Source: an uncultured Gammaproteobacteria bacterium
GTDB taxonomy: Bacteria > Pseudomonadota > Gammaproteobacteria > PS1 > Pseudothioglobaceae
Length of the DNA stretch: 7,128 nucleotides
NCBI GenBank assembly: GCA_929200175.1
Contig: CAKMYR010000058.1
Location: 1-7,128, forward strand
Reading direction: 5' to 3'
Below, piece after piece: positions 1-6,580 of this stretch. The notes under the pieces are model-generated. The model was given only the letters and a program-made list of their open reading frames with translations, had not been told where the DNA came from and made no database searches. A program made the position numbers and the translations under genes. Positions within the stretch are counted from its first letter, which is position 1. Every line of letters starts with the position of its first letter.

Positions 1-192
1 GGTTTTTACAGAAAACTCAAATACTTGAATTTGATATTAACATTTTTGTTTATTGTTTGCAATATTTTATTTATTACCTATGGTCATAATCTAATGAATA
101 TAACAAGCATTGCTGCATATAGTACAGTTTTGGTAAGTGTGTTTTTAAAGCATTGTAAAAGTTGGTTTTCTCGTTTAGTTAGAATTTGGTAA
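1..192 (+). CDS. C-terminal fragment of an integral membrane protein, 5' end outside window
   Basis: Frame 1 is open from the first base to a TAA stop at 190-192, giving 63 residues. They contain two hydrophobic stretches long enough to span the membrane: about residues 9-28, rich in Leu, Ile and Phe, and about residues 33-49. A basic, aromatic tail follows (KHCKSWFSRLVRIW). This pattern fits the last two helices of a multi-span inner-membrane protein with a positively charged cytoplasmic end. No family motif is visible, so I assign no function. It runs toward the minus-strand operon and is separated from it by 63 bp, so it is probably not part of the same system and may mark the island's edge. 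The fragment is short and has no visible start. A chance open frame in AT-rich DNA is possible, though the membrane-like pattern argues against it. Confidence 0.5.
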   Translation, partial: GFYRKLKYLNLILTFLFIVCNILFITYGHNLMNITSIAAYSTVLVSVFLKHCKSWFSRLVRIW

Positions 193-255
193 TTACGCTG
201 TGCGTGGGTAGGGGTTGTTTAATTGTTACAAGCGCCCTATCAATAAACGCTACAT

Positions 256-1080
256 TCAAAACAAATTATGTTGTGGCTCTATCTTAGGATAAAAAACACC
301 AATAATAATAAACGGGTTGTTTGCCCAACCATGAAATTGTTGGGTTGTTCCTAAAAATATCAATATATCGCATTTATCTACAAAGCCAAGATACTTATCT
401 TTAACTTGTTGAACTGCCTTTTTCTCGTCTCCAACACATTTTTTTAGGCAATTCCAATACAACGATCCTATCTCCCAATCTGCTATCATTAAAGTCGATT
501 CCTTGCCATTAATATCCTCAAATTTATATGAAAATTTATAGGGCAGTTTATCCACCAATTCAAACTCTTGTTTTACTTCGTCTTCAGTTTGATAAAGTGA
601 TAACTGTTGTGATTTTGCTTGTAAGATTGCTAATTTTTCAGCGTTCCACTCTCTATCTACTTCTTCAACAATAAGGTCAAGAATTCTAGTGGGTTTAAAA
701 GTAGCCAGAGATAGCGAATTTTTTTTAGCTTTAGCCTTTGTAATTAAGGCAGTTAAATCGTCGTAAATAACGCTTTTATTAACAATCTTTTTGCGCTTAA
801 ACCAATTTTGTTCAGTGCCTAGTTGCTCAATAACCTTTAAAGAGTCTATATTTTCTGCTTTGTAGCTTTCTGGCCTATTGTCCGCAGTATTGGGTTTTAA
901 ATCTAATTCAACCCACTGCCATTTTTTGTATTTTTGATCTTGTTCTAATGCCCTAAAAGGTAAAGGATATATTCTTACCCAGTCACCATTTTCTAAAAAA
1001 CCAGCAGTACAAACTAACTCCTTGTATTTTGTTGATATCGTTGGGTAGGTTTTGACGCTAATTAAAACTTTGGTTGGCAT
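256..1080 (-). CDS. conserved protein of unknown function with WVRIYPLPFR motif, last gene of the operon
   Basis: This 274-residue soluble protein has no signal peptide or membrane segment. The N-terminal part (residues 1-75) starts with a beta-like strand (TKVLISVKTYP). It continues with the motif GDWVRIYPLPFR (32-43) and a conserved-looking WVELDL...NRPESY stretch (56-73). The middle (about 95-175) is charged and helical. The C-terminal part again looks beta-rich: YKFSYKF (181-187), then DILIFLGTT (238-246) and PFIIIGVFYP (256-265). The aromatic/Arg motif recalls the W-x-R-P signature of dual-OB-fold (DuOB) proteins, but I cannot confirm that relationship. No catalytic residues can be named. 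The start is ATG at 1080, only 2 bp after the stop of the DUF488 gene. There is no good Shine-Dalgarno sequence, which suggests translational coupling. The stop is TGA. From context it is an accessory factor of the methyltransferase operon, possibly nucleic-acid binding; that role is inferred. Confidence 0.85.
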   Translation of the reverse strand: MPTKVLISVKTYPTISTKYKELVCTAGFLENGDWVRIYPLPFRALEQDQKYKKWQWVELDLKPNTADNRPESYKAENIDSLKVIEQLGTEQNWFKRKKIVNKSVIYDDLTALITKAKAKKNSLSLATFKPTRILDLIVEEVDREWNAEKLAILQAKSQQLSLYQTEDEVKQEFELVDKLPYKFSYKFEDINGKESTLMIADWEIGSLYWNCLKKCVGDEKKAVQQVKDKYLGFVDKCDILIFLGTTQQFHGWANNPFIIIGVFYPKIEPQHNLF

Positions 1081-1082
1081 AG

Positions 1083-1976
1083 TTATAGGTGAACAGTTTG
1101 GGCATTATGCTTATTAGCAAGATAATCACTGACACAATGGCGATGGCATTCGCGGTGTAATTTTTCAAAACAAGTTAAGGCAATCCTCTGGTATTTTTTT
1201 TGTAAGTTTAATATTTTATCTAGCGCTTCCTGCTTATCAGATAGAGTTGTTTTATATTCATCAAACAATTTTTTATAAGCCTCTTTATTATCCAGTCCCT
1301 GCCTTTTGTCAGATTCAATCCCTAGTTGAGGAATATGAATATAATCAATACCAGTTTTAGGTAATAGGCTGCTTAATGTTTTGTAGTTAAACCCAAATTT
1401 ACGACTAAAGGGATTTTTGCGAACATCACACAATAGCTTGATATTATTTTTAATCAGTTTATTAATATAGATTTCTAAACTAATTCCTTCATAACCTACG
1501 GTATAAATAATAGGGGAATTTTTAGTTATTTTTGATTGTTCGTCTTGAATTTGAGACTTTTCTTTATCAGAACAAACTCTGTTGATAATTTTGCTATTGA
1601 TTGCATAATAGGGGTAATTTCTATACACAAAACTAATTAAATCGTCGCCATATAATTTTTTAGCTTCTTTGGGATATTTAAGTAATTGATTAGAGTCTGC
1701 AGTTTTAAGCCAAGGTATTGGATTTTTTTTGGCTGGCTGAATTTTATTGTCTGTTATTTTGACAAAATTTGATTGTGCCAAATCCTCAATATCTTTATTC
1801 AATTGAAAAGAATAACAACCATACTGATAAGGAATAAAATCATAACCCATAGCGTGTTGTTGTGAGAATAAAAAGCTATGTTTTTGTAGATCGGTTTTCG
1901 TAACTTCTCTATCAATAATCCGCAATAAGCTCAGCAAAAAGCATTGACGATAAAATTTTGGTTTATTGTTCATCAT
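1083..1976 (-). CDS. SocA/Panacea-like winged helix fused to DUF488 domain
   Basis: The protein has 297 residues in two parts. The N-terminal part (about 8-80) is helical and contains a YDFIPYQYGCYSF segment (45-57), resembling the YDFVPYKYGPFS signature of SocA/Panacea-type winged-helix domains. After a Lys-rich linker comes a DUF488 domain (Pfam PF04343), about 155-290. Its visible marks are YTVGYEG (158-164), CDVRKNPFSRK (183-193), HIPQLGI (214-220) and the signature C269-x-E271 with C277-H278-R279 (LTCFEKLHRECHRH). DUF488 has no firmly established activity. Its conserved Cys, Glu, His and Arg residues suggest a metal or catalytic site. Two adjacent ATGs (1976 and 1973) could start it; I use the first. 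It begins 11 bp after the methyltransferase stop and ends 2 bp before the next gene, so all three should be co-translated. A role as partner or regulator of the methyltransferase is inferred. Confidence 0.88.
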   Translation of the reverse strand: MMNNKPKFYRQCFLLSLLRIIDREVTKTDLQKHSFLFSQQHAMGYDFIPYQYGCYSFQLNKDIEDLAQSNFVKITDNKIQPAKKNPIPWLKTADSNQLLKYPKEAKKLYGDDLISFVYRNYPYYAINSKIINRVCSDKEKSQIQDEQSKITKNSPIIYTVGYEGISLEIYINKLIKNNIKLLCDVRKNPFSRKFGFNYKTLSSLLPKTGIDYIHIPQLGIESDKRQGLDNKEAYKKLFDEYKTTLSDKQEALDKILNLQKKYQRIALTCFEKLHRECHRHCVSDYLANKHNAQTVHL

Positions 1977-1987
1977 TGTAATTTTAC

Positions 1988-4900
1988 TTAATCTTTACCC
2001 TCAATGATTTTTATTTCTTCTTTTGTAAGATTATAAAGTTTGTAAACCTCGTTATCTATTTGGTGTTCTAAATCGGTGATATCGGTATTAGTATTGATTT
2101 CTTTGGCTTGAAGAGCTTTATTCACTAAATTGATAAATAGTTGTTGCTCTGTTTTTGAAGTCTTTGGAATTGGCATATTGTTAATCATATCCTTTGTAAA
2201 ATTTATACCTTTATTATAACTTGAGGCTGGATGTTTTTCTTTTATATAGAATATAACTAATGCACTATTCAACAATGCTAATAAAAATTTCAATTTATCA
2301 ATATCATCACCAGTAATCATAAGAGTAGATTTCCCTGGAATAAAAATACCTTTGTCATCCAAACATGAATCCAATAAAGTAAGTCCTTTTATAATGATTT
2401 TTGGCCTAACAGATTTTTTAGAATATGAGTTATTAAATGCTTCAAAAAAATCTTTTTTGTAAACACAGGGGTTAAAATATTTATCTCCAAGATAAGTCAT
2501 TTCTTTACTGCCCCATTTAGACATATACTTGCCTATTGTTCCGGTATTTATTACTTTTAAATAGCTTGTTTTACTAAAATTATGTGTATTCTTAATAAAA
2601 GGCTTAAGTTTATATGCATCTGATGTGGCACAAGCATTTTCACATTTAAAAAAATTTCCTACTCTTAATGGCAATAAGTCTATTTTATTTAGCAATGATA
2701 GATGATTAGAAAAAACAAAATCAAAAGAAAACGGCTTATTGATTTTATTTTTAATTATTTCATTTTTTAAAGATATTTCAGCGTCTTTAAACTCTAGTAC
2801 TCTCAAGTTATTGCAATACTCTTTTGTAAAAAAAGTGACAATTGAATCTACTTTAGCGGTTTCAAATACTTGCCTACCAGAATTTAAAATGATACATAAA
2901 TTATTGATTAATTTTTTTCTTAGTTCATAACCAAAAGGCCTAGATATCCATTTGTCAGGAGTAATAAAAGTAAGAATTCCTTTTGAATTTAATGATCTAA
3001 ACCCAAATTCAAAAAAAGCAATATATATATCCCAATTTCCTTTTGTCATTAAATAATTTTTAGCAATAATTTCTCTAATATTTTTGTTGTTTTTAACCAT
3101 TGACTCGGAATCAATATAAGGCGGATTGCCAATTACAATATCAAAGCCATCTTTAACCCCAAACTGCCATTCTGGGTCAAACCAATCGGACGCCGAATTT
3201 TGATTATATAAATCCCAATCAACCACCTTTTTCATGCTGGTTTCTACTGCTGGTGTAATGCCTGTTTTTTTTAACTGCGCCAACATCTGTTCGCGGATTA
3301 TTTTGTCCTCATTGCGATATTTGCGTTTGGTTTTTAGGGTCTTGGCAGTAAAATATCGGCGTCTAATTTTTTCTAAGTGCGCTTTTAGGTTTTCGATATA
3401 GTTGTCAAACAAGTCTTTTTGTTGCGGCTTTTCATCCAAAGACAATAGCAAATTACCTGTTTGTTGCGGCTTTTCATCCAAAGACAATAGCGAATTAGCC
3501 ACAATAAACTTGGTTTCTAAATTTGGCAAGGCCTTAATGCCGTAGTTATCGTTGTTGTTATGATTAGGTATTTGCTCAATGGTTAGACTGATAAAAAACC
3601 GCAGTTTGCAAATTTGAATGGCGATCGATTGGATATCCACGCCAAAAATAGCATTTTCAATTAAATGCAATTTACGCAAATAATTATGGTCTTGTTTTTT
3701 AAATTTATCTTTAATTTGCTGTTTTCTATTTTTTAATTCTTCTATTGCTTTTTCTTTGGCTTTTTTATCACTAATTTGTTCAGCTGTTTTTAAGTCCTGT
3801 TCAATAGATGATAAATTAGGTAAATTTGCTAATTGTTGTTGTTTGAAATTCTCAGCAGTTTTATCTATTTTTTCTAAAATAAATACTAGTCTTTGCAATA
3901 TGCCCATTGGATAAGCGCCAGAGCCGACTGCTGGATCGAGAATTTTAAGATTGTCAATCGTCTCAATAACGCTTTTGATTTGATTATCATTAAGCATGTT
4001 TTCACTCTCAGTAAATAAGGTATTAATTTGATTTTTGTCTAAATCAGTATGAGTTTTAAAGTGCTGTTTTAGGCTTTCATCCACCATATAATTCACAATC
4101 TCTCGTGGGGTATAAAAACTGCCTGTGGCTTTACGTGCTTGGTCGCCTGTCTCTGGATTGTAGCTCGCTAATAGATTTTCAAACACTTTGCCCAATAATT
4201 CAGGATCAAGAGCAACATCAACATCCAGTGGGGTGGACTCCTCTACGGTAAATTGATATTGGTTAAATAAATCAATAAGCCCTAAATCTTGCTCAGTGTT
4301 AAAGAGTAACGAATTAGGAAATTTTAATTGGTTATTATTTTTATCGGAAAAGCCATCAATACGAACAGCGCTTTTAACAGGTCTGATTGTATTGTTTTCA
4401 TCGTATTCTGTCTTTTCATCTTCAGTGGCTTCCCTGTCTAAACACTCAAACAAACCGCCATTTAAAAATGGGGTTTGGCTGAATAATCTTATAATTTTGT
4501 CTTGGTTGCTATTTTGAAAATAGTTTTGATAGCGATAAATATTAGTGGCTAAATAGTTGGTTTTATTGGCCTTTCCATTGGTCGTTCGGCGAAAACTTCT
4601 ATCGATAATTTGACGGTTTAGTGTGGCAAAAAACAGATTTTGTAAAATGGCTTTATAAAAACTACTGTCTTTTTCATAATCAATCAGGGCTTTTAATTCT
4701 TTTAAATCAAATAAATCTTTGTTGATTAGTCCTTTTTCTTTTAAAAACCAAACAAATAAAATCCGAGTTAAAAAACGAATTAAATTAGTTTGAATGTGGG
4801 CTTTATCTTTTTCGTCGTTGGGGAATGTAACTTGTTGCTGGGCTTTTTCATACCATTTATAAAGTTTGTCGTAAAATTCTTTGTTTAATTGCTCAACCGC

Positions 4901-5377
4901 AAAAGCAGCCTTGAAATTCTCAAGAGTTGATTTTTTATTAAGTATTTCAAAACGATTTTCTGCGGTTCTGGTTTTTGCTCCCTTGCCTAAAAGATAGGTG
5001 AATCTTTTGCTGGCTGTTTGGTTTTTCTTTATACCATCACTGCCAAATTCATACTCAATAGCAATAAAACTAAAACGCCATTGCTGGTTTTTAGAGTCAA
5101 TATAAACAGCTAGCGCTCCATCTTCTGTCTCTATTTGTTTAGCGACTAAGTTACGCAAACCAACACGATTTCTGGTTAATTGGGTATTGGGTTTGATATG
5201 AATCTCAAATACAGATAATTTCTTATTATCAGGAGTTATTATAGAACCTAATTGTTTAAATTCTTTGACATCAGTATTATCAATTTTTATTTCTTTTAAA
5301 AGCTCAGAGAAATTTAAATTATCATCTAAAAATTTTAAATATTCTTTTTGTTTATATGGATTATTCAATATACTCAT
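1988..5377 (-). CDS. Eco57I/PglX-like N6-adenine DNA methyltransferase, possible type IIG restriction-modification protein
   Basis: This 1129-residue protein is predicted to transfer methyl groups from S-adenosylmethionine to adenine in a specific DNA site. Residues 1-170 form a family-specific N-terminal domain. A helical connector (about 195-220, RFLTRILFVWFLKEKGL) leads to the catalytic core. The core shows motif X (GSFYTP, 419-424), SAM-binding motif I (DPAVGSGAYP, 481-490), GVDIQ (579-583) and catalytic motif IV NPPY (751-754). A Lys/Glu/Gln-rich, coiled-coil-like insert lies at about 504-565. Residues about 930-1075 look like a TaqI-C/type I-style target-recognition domain ending in NMPIPK. 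The length and layout match type IIG and PglX-like enzymes. A nuclease site is not certain: the best candidate is D50 with E58-x-H60, where the usual Lys is missing. ATG at 5377 is the first start, with an in-frame stop 12 bp upstream (5390-5392). Between motifs I and IV there is a tandem 14-residue duplication. The enzyme could be methylation-only, with cleavage or blocking supplied by partners. Confidence 0.92.
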   Translation of the reverse strand: MSILNNPYKQKEYLKFLDDNLNFSELLKEIKIDNTDVKEFKQLGSIITPDNKKLSVFEIHIKPNTQLTRNRVGLRNLVAKQIETEDGALAVYIDSKNQQWRFSFIAIEYEFGSDGIKKNQTASKRFTYLLGKGAKTRTAENRFEILNKKSTLENFKAAFAVEQLNKEFYDKLYKWYEKAQQQVTFPNDEKDKAHIQTNLIRFLTRILFVWFLKEKGLINKDLFDLKELKALIDYEKDSSFYKAILQNLFFATLNRQIIDRSFRRTTNGKANKTNYLATNIYRYQNYFQNSNQDKIIRLFSQTPFLNGGLFECLDREATEDEKTEYDENNTIRPVKSAVRIDGFSDKNNNQLKFPNSLLFNTEQDLGLIDLFNQYQFTVEESTPLDVDVALDPELLGKVFENLLASYNPETGDQARKATGSFYTPREIVNYMVDESLKQHFKTHTDLDKNQINTLFTESENMLNDNQIKSVIETIDNLKILDPAVGSGAYPMGILQRLVFILEKIDKTAENFKQQQLANLPNLSSIEQDLKTAEQISDKKAKEKAIEELKNRKQQIKDKFKKQDHNYLRKLHLIENAIFGVDIQSIAIQICKLRFFISLTIEQIPNHNNNDNYGIKALPNLETKFIVANSLLSLDEKPQQTGNLLLSLDEKPQQKDLFDNYIENLKAHLEKIRRRYFTAKTLKTKRKYRNEDKIIREQMLAQLKKTGITPAVETSMKKVVDWDLYNQNSASDWFDPEWQFGVKDGFDIVIGNPPYIDSESMVKNNKNIREIIAKNYLMTKGNWDIYIAFFEFGFRSLNSKGILTFITPDKWISRPFGYELRKKLINNLCIILNSGRQVFETAKVDSIVTFFTKEYCNNLRVLEFKDAEISLKNEIIKNKINKPFSFDFVFSNHLSLLNKIDLLPLRVGNFFKCENACATSDAYKLKPFIKNTHNFSKTSYLKVINTGTIGKYMSKWGSKEMTYLGDKYFNPCVYKKDFFEAFNNSYSKKSVRPKIIIKGLTLLDSCLDDKGIFIPGKSTLMITGDDIDKLKFLLALLNSALVIFYIKEKHPASSYNKGINFTKDMINNMPIPKTSKTEQQLFINLVNKALQAKEINTNTDITDLEHQIDNEVYKLYNLTKEEIKIIEGKD
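3418..3497. repeat. 42-bp in-frame tandem duplication inside the methyltransferase gene
   Basis: Bases 3418-3455 and 3460-3497 are identical except at one position (3450 a, 3492 g), and the repeat period is 42 bp. The period is a multiple of three, so the frame is kept. The protein carries two successive 14-residue units, NSLLSLDEKPQQTG and NLLLSLDEKPQQKD (about residues 628-655). The site lies in the linker between SAM motif I and catalytic motif IV. Near-identity at DNA level points to a recent slippage or duplication event. Confidence 0.95.
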
Positions 5378-5400
5378 TTTGAAATGTAGTTAGCTTGATG

Positions 5401-5468
5401 GTGAGTCACAAAAAAGTTTGTAGCCCATAAGTGGGTTACAAAAAAGTTTGTAGCCCATAAGTGGGCTA
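5401..5468. repeat. 30-bp tandem repeat, two copies plus a partial third, in the fic-methyltransferase gap
   Basis: Bases 5401-5430 and 5431-5460 are two adjacent 30-bp copies differing at two positions (5404 a/g, 5407 c/t). A partial third copy (gtgggct) starts at 5461 and stops just short of the fic stop codon. To the left, tagc at 5391-5394 may be the remnant of a further, degenerate copy. Each unit is itself an imperfect inverted repeat: tgggttacaaa (5432-5442) pairs with tttgtagccca (5447-5457) across an aaag loop, with one mismatch that becomes a G-U pair in plus-sense RNA. It fills most of the only large gap in the operon. It may be a short intergenic repeat family or the remains of a miniature mobile element. 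Confidence 0.93.
5443..5468 (-). terminator. possible weak terminator or attenuator hairpin after fic
   Basis: Read on the minus strand directly after the fic TAA, tagccca and tgggcta form a perfect 7-bp stem with a ctta loop (5468 down to 5451). Five bases later comes a run of six T (5446 down to 5441). This resembles a rho-independent terminator, but the stem is short and the T run is displaced from its base. A second, weaker copy follows in the next repeat unit. If active it would reduce, not abolish, read-through from fic into the methyltransferase gene. The competing hairpin inside each repeat unit could switch it off. A function is inferred only. Confidence 0.3.
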
Positions 5469-6575
5469 TTAGGCATTTTCCCCATCAGCTATAGCAATTA
5501 ATTTTCTAAATACATAAAAATTAGGCTTTCTTCCTGTGCCGTGAGCGCAATATAAAATCTCTTGTTTTTTAAAAATTTCTAATAATCTTTGGGCAGTAGA
5601 TGAAGGAATGTTTGCTTTTTTATAAAAATATTTAGAAGAGAAATAATTATTTTTAAAGATAAAATCTAAAGCAGTGATGCCATATTGGGATTTAGTTAAT
5701 GTTGGTAATTGTACTTTTAGTTGGTTGTAGTAGTTAGTAATTTGCTGTGCAAGCTTTAAATTATCTTGTGCTTGCTCTAATATTCCTTTAATAAAAAATT
5801 TACACCAAGCAAGCCAGTCGTTGTTTTTAGAGACATTTAGCAATAATTCGTAATAAATATCTTTATTTTTTTCAAAATAGCTGCTAATATAAAAATAAGG
5901 GCTTTCTAATAATTTTTTTTCTGTTAAATAAAGCGGAATAAACAATCTTCCTAATCTGCCATTACCATCTAAAAACGGATGAATTGATTCAAATTCTACA
6001 TGTAATAAGGCAATCTTTATTAAATCATCATAATCATCATTTTCGTGTAAATATTTTTCAAATATGCTCATTGCATCAGGTATTTTCTGAGCCTCGATAG
6101 GGATAAATCTTGCAGTTTTTATATCATCTGAGCCTAACCAAACGGCCATTTTCCTATATTCTCCTGGGCTTTTATTTTTTCCTCTTACTCCTTGCATTAA
6201 CTCTTTGTGCATTGCCTTTAACATTCTGCTAGATAAAGGAGTATTTTCTTTGATTAGCTTTATTGCTGCATTTAAAGCATAACGATAATTAAGTACTTCG
6301 ACTAAATCATCTTTTTTATTTTTAGATAAGTTTTTATTTTCTCCAGCTTCAAATTCTAAGACTTCGGTTAAGGTTGATTGAGTGCCTTCAATCCTTGAAG
6401 ACAAGACTGCCTCTTGAGTAAATAAAGGGGATAATAAGGCTTGATTATCAATCATAGAAGATAAAAAACCATCGTATCTGCCTAACTCCGTGCGCGCTTG
6501 ATTGATTAAACTAGATATTTCTTTATCTAGTTTTAGGTCAGGAGGAAAGTTATTATAATGATAGCTGGTTGGCAT
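5469..6575 (-). CDS. class II Fic family protein adenylyltransferase with C-terminal winged helix
   Basis: Fic proteins transfer AMP from ATP to Ser, Thr or Tyr hydroxyls of target proteins. This 368-residue protein has the full active-site motif HPFLDGNGRLGR (199-210) with catalytic His199. In the Fic_N region it also has the inhibitory-helix motif SSRIEG (59-64), matching (S/T)xxxE(G/N) with Glu63. An inhibitory motif N-terminal to the Fic core defines class II, whose members include Shewanella SoFic, of similar length (about 370 residues). The C-terminal part (about 298-360) looks like a winged helix: ANIPSSTAQRLLEIF reads as a recognition helix, followed by a GTGRKPNFYVF wing. All key residues are intact, so it is probably active but self-restrained. 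It starts at ATG 6575, 5 bp after the upstream stop, with no clear ribosome-binding site, so it is likely coupled. Its partner is not shown; DNA binding or autoregulation through the winged helix is an inference. Confidence 0.95.
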   Translation of the reverse strand: MPTSYHYNNFPPDLKLDKEISSLINQARTELGRYDGFLSSMIDNQALLSPLFTQEAVLSSRIEGTQSTLTEVLEFEAGENKNLSKNKKDDLVEVLNYRYALNAAIKLIKENTPLSSRMLKAMHKELMQGVRGKNKSPGEYRKMAVWLGSDDIKTARFIPIEAQKIPDAMSIFEKYLHENDDYDDLIKIALLHVEFESIHPFLDGNGRLGRLFIPLYLTEKKLLESPYFYISSYFEKNKDIYYELLLNVSKNNDWLAWCKFFIKGILEQAQDNLKLAQQITNYYNQLKVQLPTLTKSQYGITALDFIFKNNYFSSKYFYKKANIPSSTAQRLLEIFKKQEILYCAHGTGRKPNFYVFRKLIAIADGENA

Positions 6576-6580
6576 AATAT

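Noticed and set aside
193..255. Bidirectional terminator between the membrane-protein tail and the operon end
   Set aside because: Only a 4-bp stem (acgc-tgt-gcgt) is visible, with no adjoining T run on either strand.
2739..2930. Plus-strand open frame of 63 codons
   Set aside because: It lies wholly antisense to the methyltransferase recognition domain, in very AT-rich sequence, and has no recognisable motif.
4296..4517. Plus-strand open frame of 73 codons with hydrophobic, Ser-rich content
   Set aside because: It is antisense to conserved methyltransferase coding sequence. Its hydrophobicity is what the complement of Lys/Glu/Asn-rich codons produces.
5378..5468. Internal promoter for the methyltransferase in the 91-bp gap
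   Set aside because: I found no -35/-10 pair with acceptable match and spacing; the best candidate (TTGTGA with TAACTA) is poorly spaced and poorly matched.
5401..5468. CRISPR array
   Set aside because: The 30-bp units are directly adjacent with no unique spacers between them, and no cas gene is present.
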